A stretch of DNA of 64,000 bases from Talpa occidentalis (taxonomy: Eukaryota > Chordata > Mammalia > Eulipotyphla > Talpidae): contig NW_023605194.1 in the NCBI RefSeq assembly GCF_014898055.3, positions 56,583,361 to 56,647,360 on the forward strand, written 5' to 3'. The position numbers and the translations under genes were made by a program. A model generated the notes under the pieces. It was not told the DNA's origin and made no database searches. It worked only from the letters and a program-made list of their open reading frames with translations. Every line of letters begins with the position of its first letter. The stretch's first letter is position 1. Below are positions 21,139-32,231 of this stretch, piece after piece.

Positions 21139-24100
21139 CTAGATTCCTGCTATGAGTGAGACCATCCGGTATTTTTCTTTTTATTTTTGGCTTATTTTGC
21201 TGAGCATGATCCCTTCCAGCGCCATCCATGTTGCTGCAAATTGCATGTGTTTATCTTTTTTGAATGCAGAGTAATATTCCATGGCATATATGTACCACAT
21301 CTTCTTGATCCAGTCATCTATTTTTGGGCATTTGGGTTGTTTCCAAAGCTTAGCTATTGTAAACAGTGCTGCTATAAACATAGGGGTGCAGGTGTTCTTT
21401 GGAATTGATGTTTCTGTGTCCTTTGGCTAAATACCTAGAAGTGGAATTGCTGGATCATATGGAAGCTCTATGTTTAGTACGTCCAGAAATCTCCACACAG
21501 CTCTCCATAGTGGTTGGACCAGTTTGCACTCCCACCAACGGTGCAGAAGAGTTGCTTTTTCTCCACATCCTCGCCAACATTTGTTGTTGCTAGTTTTTTT
21601 AATATGTGCCATTCTCACTGGTGTAAGATGGTATCTCATGGTAGTTTTGATTTGCATTTCCCTGATGACAAGTGATGTTGAACATTTTTTCATATGCCTG
21701 TTGGCCATTTGCATTTCATCTTCAGAGAAGTTTCTTTTTAGCTCTTCTGCCCATTTTTTCACTGGATTATTTTCTTTGTTGTTGTTGAGTCTCATCAGCT
21801 CTTTGCAGATTTTTGTGATCAGTCCTTTATCATTAGTGTTGGGTGAAAAAATGTTCTCCCAGTTGGTGGGGTTTCTCTTTGTTTTGGTTATTGTCTCTTT
21901 TGCTGTGCAGAAGCTCTTTAATTTGATGTAGTCCCAGTTGTTTATCTTTGCCTTCACTATCACTGCTTTGGGTGATGTGTCTGTAAAGATGTCTTTGATG
22001 TGCAAATCACGTAGTGTTTCGCCTATATTTCCTTCTATATATTTTATGGTTTCAGGTCTTATGTCTAGTTCTTTAATCCATTTTGAGTTGATTTTTGTGT
22101 ATGGTGTGAGGTAGTGGTCAAGCTTCATTCTTTTGCATGTAGCAACCCAGTTTTCCCAGCACCATTTATTGAACAAACTTTCTTTGCTCCAATGCATAGT
22201 CTTTGCTCCTTTGTCAAAGATTAGTTGACTAAATCTGTGGGTTTATTTCTGGATTTTCTATTCGATTCCATTGGTCTGTATGTCTGTTCTTGTTCCAATA
22301 CCATGCAGTTTTGATGATTATGGCTTTGTAGTATAGTTTGAAGTCTGGGAGTGTGATGCCTCCATTCCCTTCTTTTTTTTTCAGGAGAGCTTTGCTTATT
22401 CGCGGTTTTTTGTGATTCCATATGAATTTCATCAATAATTGTTCTATTTCTTTGAAGAATGACATTAAAATTTTGATTGGAATAGCATTGAATCTGTATA
22501 TTGCTTTTGGAAGGATGGCCATTTTAATAATGTTTATTCTTCCAATCTATGAGCAGGGGATGTTTTTCCATTTCTTTGTGTCTTCTTCTATTTCTTTGAA
22601 CAGTGTTTTATAGTTTTCTTTGTATAGGGCCTTTACCTCTTTTGTTAGATTTATTCCCAAATATTTGATTTTTTTTGTTTCAATAAAAAAAAGTATGGTT
22701 TTTTTGATTTCTTCTTCTTCAGATTTATTGTTTGTGTTTAGGAAGGCTACTGACTTTTGCGTGTTGATTTTGTATCCTGCCACTTTACTGAACTGATTGA
22801 TGAGTTGAATTAGTTTTTCTGTGGAGTTTTTGGGGTTCTCTATGTATATTATCATATCATCTGCAAATAGTGATAGTTTGACTTCTTCTTTTCCTCTTTG
22901 GATTCCTTGGATGTCTTTCTCTTGTCTTATTGCTCTGGCTAGGACTTCCAGTATTATATTGAAAAGCAGTGGTGAGAGTGGACATCCTTGTCTTGTTCCA
23001 GATCTTAATGGAATTGCTTTCAGCTTTTCACCATTGAGAATGATACTGGCTGTTGGCTTGTCATAGATGGCCTTTATGATGTTGAGGTATGTTCCTTGTA
23101 TCCCAAGAATTTCAAGGGCTTTTATCATGAATGGGTGTTGCACTTTGTCGAAAGCTTTCTCAGCATCTATTGATATTATCATATGGTTTTTATATTTCTT
23201 TTTGTTGATGTGTTGGATAACATTGATTGGTTTTCAGATGTTAAACCATCCTTGTGTCCCTGGAATGAATCCTACTTGGTCGTGGTGAATTATCTCATGG
23301 ATACATTGTTGGATTCTGATAGCTAAAATTTTATTGAGGATTTTTGCATCAGTGTTCATTAGGGAGATTGGCCTGTAGTTTTCTTTTTTTGTGTTGTGCT
23401 TGTTCGGTTTTGGTATTAGTGTAATGTTGGCTTCATAGAACGTGTTTGGTATTGTCCCTTCCTTCTCAATTTTTTGGAAGAGTTTGTGAAGGATAGGCAC
23501 TAATTCGTCTCTGAATGTTTGGTAGAATTCATTTGTAAATCCATCAGGTCCTGGGCTTTTGTTTTTGGGGAGGTTTTTGATTACAATTTCAATTTCGCTA
23601 ATTGTAATTGGTCTGTTTAGGTGTTCTATTTCTTCTTTATCTAGCTTTGGGTGATTGTAGAGTTGTAGGAATTTGTCCATCTCCTCTAGATTGTTGAACT
23701 TGTTTCCATATAACTGTTCATAGTAGTTACTGATTATTCTTTTGATTTCTTCTGTGTCCGTTGTGATTTCTCCTCTTTCATTTGTGATCCTGTTTATTTG
23801 TGCTTTCTCCCTTTTTTCCTTTGTGAGCCTGGCTAGGGGTTTGTCTATTTTATTGATTTTTTCAAAGAACCAGCTCTTGGTTTCATTGATCTTTTGGATT
23901 GTTTTTTTAGTTTCAGTTTCATTTATTTCTGCTTTGTTTTTATTATTTCTTTTCTTCTACTGGTTTTGGGTTTTTTTTGTTGTTCTTTTTCTAGATCTTT
24001 GAGCTTCGAGATTAGGTTGTTTCTTTGAGTTATTTCTTGTTTCTTGATGTGAGCTTCTATTGCTATATATTTTCCTCTTATTACTGCTTTTGCTGCATCC

Positions 24101-24964
24101 CATACATTTAGGATATTAGTATCCTCCTTGTCGTTCAATTCAAAGAATTTTTTAATTTCTTCTTTGATCTCCTCATTAGTCCGATGGTCTTCCAGTAGTG
24201 TGGTTTTTAATCTCCATGAGGTAGGAAAGTTCCTTGCCTTCTTTTTATGGTTTATTTCTAGTTTGACGCCTTCATGGTCAGAAAAGATGGTTGATATGAT
24301 TTCAATCTTGGTGTATCTGTTGATGTTTGTCTTGTGCCCCAGTATGTGATTGATCCTGGAGAATGATCCGTGTGCGCTTGAGAAAAATGTGTACTCTGGT
24401 TTTTTTGGGGTTTAGTGTTCTATAGATGTCTATTAAGCCCAATTGCTCTAGGTCCTTATTTAGAGCTTTGGTTTCTTTACTTATTTTTTGTCTTGTTGAT
24501 CTATCCATTGTTGATAGTGGTGTGTTGAAGTCTCCCACTACGTATGTGTTTTCTCTGATGTCTGTTTTCAGAGAGGACAACAGTTGTCTGATGTATTTTG
24601 GTGCTCCTTCATTTGGTGAGTATATGTTAATGAGTGTTATTTCTTCTTGAAGTATTGTCCCTTTGATCATAATGTAGTGACCATTGGGGTCTCTTTTTAT
24701 CTTTTTGAGTTTGAAATCTGTTTTATCTGATATAAGTATAGCTGTTCCTGCTTTCTTTTTTGGTCCATTTGCTTGTAGGATTGTTTTCCATCCTTTAACT
24801 TTGAGCCTATTTTTATCTTTTGTAGCTAAATGTGTTTCCTGGAGACAGCAAAAGGTTGGGTTTTGTTTCTTAATCCAGGTTGCAACTCTGTGTCTTTTTA
24901 TTGAAGAGTTTAGTCCATTTACATTTAGAGTTAATATTGATATGTTAGCATCTGTATTTGCCAT
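21139..24964 (-). pseudogene. L1-A ORF2 (endonuclease/reverse transcriptase), disrupted
   Basis: Starts at an ATG with MANTDANISILTLNVNGLN, the endonuclease N-terminus (N14-type Asn; QETH and GDFNTP metal-site motifs present). The reverse transcriptase follows ([27 protein letters not shown]) with the catalytic FADD codons at 22856-22867. The C-terminal C-x3-C-x7-H-x4-C motif has WECK downstream. Lesions that I can place are an extra A in an A-run near 24400, a one-base loss in an A-run near 23945, TGA at 23234-23236, TAG at 22547-22549 (Trp to stop), a 2-bp loss near 22235, TAG at 21427-21429 and TAA at 21181-21183. It cannot make full ORF2p. Confidence 0.95.
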
Positions 24965-25035
24965 TGTGTTTGTCTTTCCTTTGATTTTATTTATTTATTC
25001 TTTTAATAACTTTTTTTTTTTGCCTTCTTTCATTG

Positions 25036-26147
25036 TTATTCGTCCCTCTGAGGTTCTGGCTTTAGGACTCCTTGTAGTATTTTTTGGAGTGGGGTTTAGT
25101 TGTAATGAAATTCCGGAGTTTCTGTTTGTCTGGGAAGGTCCATATTCTTTCTTCAAAGAGGAAGGAGAGCTTTGCGGGATAGAGTATTCTTGGTTGGCAT
25201 CTGTTTTCTTGGAGTCTGTTGACTATGTCCCTCCACTCTCTCCTTGCCCGTAGTGTTTCTTCGGAGAAGTCTGATGTCAGCCTGATTGGCTTTCCTTTGA
25301 ATGTTATCTGTTTCTTCCCTCTTGCCAGCTTCATTATTTTTTCCTTGTCCTGGATTCTTGGGAGCTTTACTATTATGTGTCTTGCTGTATTTTTCCTTTC
25401 ATTGTGGAAGTTTGGTGTTCTTCTTGCTTCTTGTATATCAATTTTCAGCTCCTTCTTCACATTTGGGAAATTCTCTTCCATTATCTCTTTGAATATTTTC
25501 TCTGTTCCTACATCTCTCTCCTCTCCTTCTGGTATTCCTATAACTCTTATATTTCCTTTCCTCATGGAGTCAGATAGTTCCTGAAGTCTTTCTTCGTTCT
25601 TTTTCCTTCATACTTCTCTTTCCTTTTCTGTTTTGGTTCTTTTTATTTCTGTGTCTTCAAGAGTACTTATTCGTTCTTCCATTTCATCTATTCTGCTTTC
25701 ATTGCTTTTCCCAGAATTCTTTAGTTCTTCCATTAATTCTTTGATCTCCTGGATTTCTTTTACTTCCCTCTTTAGGGACTCAATTTCATTCTTCTGACCA
25801 TTGTTTTCCCTCTTTAGGGACTCCATTTCATTCTTCTGATCATTGATTATTTTTCCCTTATCATTGTTTTCCTTTATGACTTCTGTCAGTTTTTTAATCA
25901 CGGCAATTTTAAATTCTCTTTCTGTAAGGCTCAGAAGTTCTTCCAAGTTACTGTCGTTGCAATCTGGGGGCTGGTTTTCTTTTTGTGGTGTGCTTTTTCC
26001 CTGGGGAGTTGCTAGGTTGCGTGTGGTTCTTCTTCTCCCTACTGTCTGTTTTCTAATTTGCCGTATGCGTTGGGACACTGTGTTGTTGGGACTGGCTGGC
26101 ATCTTGGGTGAGCTTCTCTGCTCCCCTCTGGTTCCTCCAGGAGCCAT
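25036..26147 (-). pseudogene. L1-A ORF1 (RNA-binding chaperone), one nonsense plus C-terminal frameshift
   Basis: ORF1p binds LINE-1 RNA as a trimer through a coiled coil, an RRM and a C-terminal domain. The ATG at 26145-26147 opens MAPGGTRGEQ as in L1-B. Codon 180 is TGA (25608-25610) where L1-B has CGA, a CpG transition. Beyond it the frame stays open through the RRM (GNIRVIGIPEGEE, ARHIIVKLP) and the CTD (DFSEETLRARREW). One missing C in a C-run near 25088 then shifts the last residues, ending at 25062. Relative to L1-B it has a 14-residue in-frame duplication in the coiled coil. Confidence 0.95.
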
Positions 26148-26162
26148 ATGTCAGTTTCAAGC

Positions 26163-26567
26163 AGTCTTTACTGGAGAAAGGTCCCTGTTGTAAAATGCCG
26201 ATGTGGGGACACACTCCCCTGTGTGCCTGGTCTGCCCCGGCGGTGGGTTCCTGCTCCCTCTCTGGGCTTGGACTGCAGGCCAGAGGGGGTCTGGCGTGGG
26301 CGAACTTCCCCCGCTCACCTCTGGCTCCTGAGGAAGCCTTCTGCAGGTAGTCTTTACTGAAGTAATGTCCCTGTTCTAAAATGGTGATGTGGGACACACT
26401 CCCTGCGCGTCCGGTCTCAGGCACACTCTTCTGCGCGCCTGGTCTGCCCCGGCTGTGGGTGCTCGCTCCCCCTGTGGGCTCAGACTACTGGTTGGAAGGG
26501 CCCCTGCGTAGGCTAACTCCCCAGCTTGCCACTGGCTCCTCCAAGAGCCTCTGCTGGTTCAAGTCGC
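26163..26567 (-). repeat. Two tandem units in the L1-A 5' UTR (about 186-215 bp)
   Basis: Plus-strand unit starts AGTCTTTACTGGAGAAAGG (26163) and AGTCTTTACTGAAGTAATG (26349). Each continues through GTCCCTGTT, TAAAATG, CACACTCCC, CCTGGTCTGCCCCGGC, GGGCT and CTGGCTCCT. The second unit is longer because of an insertion (CCGGTCTCAGGCACACT region). L1-B shows the same arrangement. Confidence 0.85.
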
Positions 26568-26787
26568 TAGGTGGCACCAGAGATCTCTCCTAGAGCCCTT
26601 GGGGAGCTGATTTTCCACCCTGTGGGACAGGGAACAGAGCGGGAATGGTAGGGTAAACCTCAATGGCTTTGGGGTGCTGTGTCTGCCTTGTGCCCCACCG
26701 TCGTGGGGAACCCACGCCCCGAGTTTCGTGCTCCGGGTCTCAGTTCCAAAGCCCTCAGATCCAGGATGCGGGCTGTAGCCCAGATCA

Positions 26788-27558
26788 GTGGCGTGGGAAT
26801 GGCCTTTTGAATTCCGCTCCTGTGCCTGGGCGCCTGGTTCCTGCTCACTCAGTGAGGGCCTCCGCGCGTCTCCCCGCAAGCCTAGGTCGCAGGCGCGGGG
26901 ACCTGGGCAGCTACGATCTGGATCTGCATTTGCTTTTCAACCGCACTGCTTTTCCGCGCGATCCCGATTCCGATCTGCACTTGGTTTTCCAGCACGCCGC
27001 TTTTCCGCGCAATCCCAGTCCCGATCCATGTCTGTTTTTCCAGCGCGCCGCCTTTCCGCGCAAGCATACCGGGCGCCCGGGGCTGTGTGCTGGTGCTGGT
27101 CTCCTCCCCAGGGGCGGGGTCTCTCTTTAATGGCGCCTGGAGCTCACCTCTGTGGTGGATCCTGCAGGGTTCTCCACAGCTCCCGTTCACGGGGTGTGGT
27201 GGCTGCAATAGTTCCTTTCCACTCACAGTCCCGCTTGCTGCGTAGTTTGTTCTTGTTGATCGTTTTAGTTTTGGTTTTTTTTTTTTTTTTTTTTTTCCCT
27301 CCTCTCTGCTGGTCGGAGAGTGCCGACTTTGTGGGCGGGGGAGGGGAGCAGGGTTCTGCGCTTTCCTCCCTTCTGGTCCTCTTTTATGGCAACTTTCTTC
27401 TTCGGGCAGTTTGCTGGAGTCATCCACTTATCTTCCGTGTCCCACTTCTCACTGGGATCTGCCGATTTTCCTCCCTATTAACTTTTTTTAATGGGAGATC
27501 TTACTCGCAGCGTCTCCTCGCCGCCATGTTGCTCCGCCCCTCCATGTGTCGAACTTAG
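26788..27558 (+). CDS. Antisense open frame through the L1-A 5' UTR (256 codons, speculative)
   Basis: On the strand opposite L1-A a frame stays open for 256 codons across most of the 5' UTR and runs a few bases into flanking DNA. It contains an arginine-rich block with three 17-residue repeats (from the 51-bp array) and a hydrophobic phenylalanine/leucine-rich block. The distal part (residues with LVLFYGNFLL, FFNGRSYSQRLLAAMLL) is also open on the antisense strand of L1-B at 53631-54008. Position and orientation recall the primate LINE-1 ORF0, but no homology to it is claimed. GC-rich DNA readily gives long open frames, so this may be chance. Confidence 0.2.
   Translation: MAWEWPFEFRSCAWAPGSCSLSEGLRASPRKPRSQARGPGQLRSGSAFAFQPHCFSARSRFRSALGFPARRFSAQSQSRSMSVFPARRLSAQAYRAPGAVCWCWSPPQGRGLSLMAPGAHLCGGSCRVLHSSRSRGVVAAIVPFHSQSRLLRSLFLLIVLVLVFFFFFFFPPLCWSESADFVGGGGEQGSALSSLLVLFYGNFLLRAVCWSHPLIFRVPLLTGICRFSSLLTFFNGRSYSQRLLAAMLLRPSMCRT
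26921..27073 (-). repeat. Three 51-bp tandem repeats in the L1-A 5' UTR
   Basis: Units start at 26921, 26972 and 27023 (GATCTGCATTTG, GATCTGCACTTG, GATCCATGTCTG). Each includes TTTTCCGCGC or CTTTCCGCGC. The period of 51 is a multiple of three, so antisense frames through it show three 17-residue repeats. L1-B has only one unit (about 54250-54305). Confidence 0.9.
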
Positions 27559-27560
27559 TT

Positions 27561-29125
27561 ATAGGTTCTACTGAAAAGAGAAAAATTGATTCTCTGTAGA
27601 TTTACCATAATAGTAGCAATGTACTGTCATGATTTTATATTAAATAAAGGAGAACTTTCGTTGCCCTTCTCCATGATTCTGTTGTAATAGCCAGAGCATT
27701 TGTTCTCTATGATATTCTAGAAGCAGAATTGCTGTCACATGTACTGTGTACCATCTCTCTCTGACCATAACCAATTATTTTTCATTATCACCTTGAATTT
27801 ACCTTCTAGTGATGAATTTATCTCTATCTTTTCCCTGAAATTTGGTTATTTAATCTTTATAGTATATTAATAGATTAGTAGAAGCATAAGAATAGACTCA
27901 GGTCTAGAAAGAAAGGAAATTTCACTTATATACTAGATAGAACCGTTTGAAATTACTGATATTTAAATATTTTCATATTCATAATTGGAATTTAAATATA
28001 GTTGAACCAAATAAAGAAACGAATGAAAAGTAAATAATACACTTCGTTTATCATGAAGACTCTTGATAGGTTTTAGTTACTGAATCCAGGAAAGCATAAG
28101 GGTTATTTTTGTTAAATATATTAATAATATGTAAATCATTATTTAGCTACATTTCTAGTCACATGATTATATTTTGGTTTATTCACAATCCTTTATCTAC
28201 TTCATTCATTTACCATATCAATTTTTTTTTGCTGATCCTTACATTAAAATCATGGTCCAGACCAATAAATATATTTAAACAGGGCAGAGGTTAGGGTATA
28301 AAATCTGTCTCTATATACTTTCTAAGTCGCATGGTTACTGTTGTGGGTGGGACTCATGTCTGAGAACCTTGATCTATTTGCAAATATGAATTGGTTATGA
28401 GAGTTAATGAACTTTAGACTATTTTGTATATACTTAAGGGTAAATAGTGAATAGAGTTGCTGGTTTAAGCTAATTAACTTTCTATATATTATGCCTTTTA
28501 TAAACTCCTATGACTTTAAAAAATGTGCTAAAACTGAAATATTTTTTTGAGAATTAGAGCAAGGATTAAGATTCCTATACAGTGACAAAGAAGATAGATT
28601 ATAAATAAAAGAAATAGTTACAGGCATGGTACAGGCATGGGAATAGCTTCTCACAGACTATAGAGTGAGGCTTTCAAGATAACGTTCACTGACTCTCCAA
28701 ATAGCACGAATCTCTAGGTCCTACCTGGGTTATACACACCATTAAGTAGCTCAGGGACTATGTCAAGATCAGGCCAATGTGGAAATTTTGAATGATCAGC
28801 TGCAAAACACAGTTAAAATACACTGTCTATCAAATAATTATTCATAATAATGCCCTTCCATTTCTATGTATTTTGTTCCAATGCTAATTGCTTCCAACTA
28901 TTGGTTATTGTTAAATGTGAATTTTAAATGAAGTAACAGGTGACTCTTATTCCAGGAATCTGCATATATTTTTCCAGTGTTGAAGATCTTTTACTGACTG
29001 TTTCTTGCATTAAGATTTTTTTTCCAAATACTTTTTTTTTTTTATTTTTTTACTAAGGCAAATAGTAATATAGGGACAACTCTTTGAAATTAAAGTTAGC
29101 TGATAGTTGGAGCCAATTTCAAAAT
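27561..29125. other. No gene seen; unique
   Basis: AT-rich, no recognised repeat. Open frame 28109-28294 is low-complexity hydrophobic and judged to be chance. Confidence 0.5.
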
Positions 29126-29145
29126 AAATGTTTTATCCAGTCATA

Positions 29146-29417
29146 AAGATTAATTTTTTTAAGACTTATTTATTTATACACGAACCAGGGTACAGTCCCA
29201 ATGCATTGGAGGGTGAGAGGATTCACCAAAGACAGAGTGGGGAACAGAACAGGCAGACTGATGAAATACACTGCTGAGGGGAGCAGCTGGAGAGACAGGA
29301 GAGGTCTGCGGCGCCATGTGGGACGCTTGCCAGTGGGCCTGGACTGAACCGGCACTGCAGAGGCTGCGGACACCTTCACAGAGCTGTGCTCAACTACCTG
29401 CACCACCAGGGGAGGCC
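29146..29417 (-). mobile_element. tRNA-derived SINE, type C, minus strand
   Basis: Flanking duplication AAATGTTTTATCCAGTCATA (29126-29145) and the same with one mismatch at 29419-29438 (20 bp). The body has GTACAGTCCCAATGC instead of a clean tail motif; own-strand head is GGCCTCCCCTGGTGGTGCAG. Confidence 0.92.
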
Positions 29418-29438
29418 AAAATGTTTTATACAGTCATA

Positions 29439-30204
29439 TAATACAAGAAAAACAAATAGCTCATAAAAATTCAGATATGAGGGTCTACATGAAATTAAAT
29501 TTATTTTTCAAATCTATGAAATTGAATACTACACAATGAGTGTTGTTAGTACTACTCAACATTGACTTTTTTTATGTATGAGAATATATTCTAATATATT
29601 TTAATTTAAAATTTGAATTTCTAACCATCTATATTTTGAACTATATCACACATGATTATTACAAAAGAAACATACAAGGATAAAGGTTTAAATATCATAG
29701 ATGTTCACTTCTGTCTTTTATAAGCAAATAGAAATTAGTAGCATAAGGCTTGTGGGATAAGCTCTGCTCCATGAGGTTATTGAAAGATCCAGATCTCATG
29801 CATCCTGTTACTCTTCCATTTTCTAGATTTGTGCCATCTGCTGAGTGTAGTAAGCTCATTAGTCCATGGAAAGGAGAAAGAAGACACCAAGACATTAATG
29901 TGAAGGAAGTAAATGCATGCTACGTGAACATTCATTTATTTCTCATCATTTTGGCCTGACAGAGTTATGCTGCTTTAGACATAGGCAGCATAGAAAATCC
30001 ATGTGCTCTGTTAAACTCAAAGTTCTTTTCTTACTAAATAGAAGAAGAGAATGCAAATGAAAAACAGCTAGCTACCTTTGGTACACCAATCATTTTTTCA
30101 AGGTTGGCATATCAACTTTGGGGGCTACATTCTTTCATAATTTTCAATTAGCATTCATAAGAAATGTAAATATAAATTCTTTTTTTTTTTTCAACTTAGA
30201 ACTC
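29439..30204. other. No gene seen; unclassified
   Basis: The 29700-29960 portion is slightly GC-richer (GCTCTGCTCCATGAGG, GTGCCATCTGCTGAGTG) and might be an ancient repeat, but I could not assign it. Open frames on both strands there are under 70 codons and mutually exclusive. Confidence 0.4.
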
Positions 30205-30555
30205 ATGTGTAAAACTTATCAGAGGAGAAAGATAAATATCAGATGTTGTCACTTATATCTGGAATATAGTGAAATCAAACTATCAAAACTATGAAAGGGT
30301 CAGATAAAGACAAGTTTAAAAACTAACCCTTAAAAGCTGACTATAAATATCCAGAGTGGAAGTGTGAAAACGAAGGGAGAAGTAGGCACAGCATACTATG
30401 TTGAAGGAAAATGCATGATGGGTGATTTGGTGGCAGTTCACTACACTGGCTATGGGGGTGCTGGGAGAAGAATAGAACACTATACTTCCCAAATATCAAC
30501 AATAATGTAAGGTGATGTTACCTAAATTTAAAACAAAACAACACAAAACAAAACA
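30205..30555 (+). mobile_element. LINE-1 3' end, older subfamily
   Basis: Corresponds to the 3' UTR type at 47.9-48.2 kb: TCACTTATATCTGGAATATAGTG, AACTAACCCTTAAAA, GGTGATTTGGTGGCAG and a GTATCAA-like end (CAAATATCAACAATAATGT), finishing in an A-rich AACAAAACAACACAAAAC run. Confidence 0.65.
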
Positions 30556-31858
30556 TTAAAATGACTGTCATGTAAATACAATTAAAGAACTCAAGAAACT
30601 TTTATTTTATGAAACATTTAGTAACAGACTATATTTGACATTAATTTTATTAACACATTCAAGGTAGAAAACACTACCTTAAATCTACATAAGCAAGAAG
30701 AATCTAGGAGTCATCATGCTTAAATTTAACAGATTCTGCTGCGTATGAACCAGGAATAGAAAAAAAAAGAATTTAGAAAATACAAATAAAGGCATTAGAA
30801 ATTACACATAAAGTGTGCACTTTAGTTCTAATAATGCTGTTCCAAATTAGTTCATTAATTGTGACAAATGTAACATTGCAATATGGGATGCCAATAATAA
30901 GGTAAAGAAGGTGCATGATTAAAAAAATATAAGCTGCTATGCTATCTTTTCATTATTCTGTGAGTCTCAAAATGTTTTAAAATAAGTTTATTAATAAGAG
31001 GTAAATGAGCATTACTATGCATTATTTTTTTGTGTCTTATCAGAAGTAATATATAAAAATGATGTGAAATACAGATAACAGGGAAACAGCAATTTGAGAA
31101 AGAAACTTGTTTTAGATAAATACCTGGACTTAGAATTAAGTATAAAATAACAAAGGATATAATGGAAAGAGGATTTCATATAATAGTAATGGATCAATTA
31201 CTTTTTAGCTTGTGTTTCCTCTTAAATTCATTTTATTCCCCTGTGCTGAATTTAGAGATTTATTTTGCAAATTTGTATTAAGAAACTCTATTTTTATTTA
31301 AAAGTTATATGGTTAAAGTACATTTCCCTCATTAGACTAGATGCAAATTATCTAATTGTTACTTTGTTTTAAGAAGACTTGCAAATTGCTTCAATACTAT
31401 TAATTCATCCCTATTGCTTACTTAAAGTAAGGCATCAGACCTATATTCATGAAGAAAAAAATACCAATGTGCATAGCTATTTTCTTATTCTAGTGGATCA
31501 ACTGAAATTTCAAATGTTCCTTAGGAACAAGAAACTTCTATTTTCTGAAACCATTGTAGTAACAAAGAAATTGTTTGACATTAATTTTATTACCACATTT
31601 AAGATTAAATAAATTGAAACCATTTAAATTTATAATGTAATTGCCATAATAAAAAAAGAAACTCTATTTTGTGATATCAAAAAGCTATGGAGTTAAATGA
31701 AATAAATAATGTTGCCTGCAACATCACCCTCAGAACTTGAGAAGTGAAATTTCCCTACGTGCTATTAACTGCCTTTTTAATTTCATTCTTTCTTAATTGT
31801 GTGACAATAGGGACATGCATTTTCCTCATATCAATGAATTCAAATCCTTACTAAGATC
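30556..31858. other. No gene seen; unique, with an internal similarity
   Basis: Two stretches resemble one another: TTTGACATTAATTTTATTAACAC near 30633 and TTTGACATTAATTTTATTACCAC near 31576. Otherwise AT-rich with chance open frames (31015-31197, 31379-31612). Confidence 0.45.
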
Positions 31859-32128
31859 TTTTTTTTTAAGATTTATTTATTTATGCATTAAGAGCTGGGG
31901 TACAGGCCAGATATGTGGGGTGTGAGAGGATTTGCCTGAGACAGAGTTGGGGAGTAGGACAGGCAGACGGACCCAAAGACACTGCTATGGGGAGCAGCGG
32001 GCGAGGCAGGAGAGGTCTGCCGCACCATATGGGAATCTCCCTGGCCAGTTGGGAATCAAACCCCTGCTGCAGAGGCTGCAGACAGCTTCACAGCATTGTG
32101 CTCAACCCACTGTACCACTGAGGGGGCC
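31859..32128 (-). mobile_element. tRNA-derived SINE, type B/C, minus strand
   Basis: Complete on its own strand from GGGCCCCCTCAGTGGTACAG to TTAATGCATAAATAAATAAATCTTAAAAAAA. Box B is altered (GTTTGATTCCC). No clean target duplication is visible, consistent with greater age. Confidence 0.87.
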
Positions 32129-32231
32129 CTCATACTGGTTTTCAGGTCTAGATGTAATCAACAATCAAGGAACTCTCCTGGCCTTTAAATTCATATTAAT
32201 ATAAAGTACACTGAGAAATAGCTGCAAACTT

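Larger units (their letters stand above)
20960..27546 (-). mobile_element. Full-length LINE-1, minus strand (L1-A)
   Basis: A complete LINE-1 of about 6.6 kb with 5' UTR, ORF1, ORF2, 3' UTR and poly-A. It is bounded by a perfect 14-bp duplication, TGTCGAACTTAGTT, at 20946-20959 and 27547-27560. Its 3' end (20960-21138) has the AATAAA-containing TTTATTTTTATATTCC region and a G-rich tract (C-rich on the plus strand, 21014-21057). Protein-coding regions are open over long stretches but carry several stops and indels, so this copy is dead. It matches L1-B base for base over long stretches, which points to one recent subfamily. Confidence 0.97.
26148..27546 (-). promoter_or_regulatory. L1-A 5' UTR / internal promoter
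   Basis: About 1.4 kb, GC- and CpG-rich, upstream of ORF1. At the extreme 5' end is a perfect YY1-type element (CCGCCATGTTG on the plus strand, 27521-27531), placed as in the human LINE-1 promoter. It contains two tandem-repeat arrays: three 51-bp units (26921-27073) and two units of about 186 bp or more (from 26163 and from 26349). By analogy with other LINE-1s this region should drive Pol II transcription toward ORF1. Activity is inferred, not shown. Confidence 0.8.
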
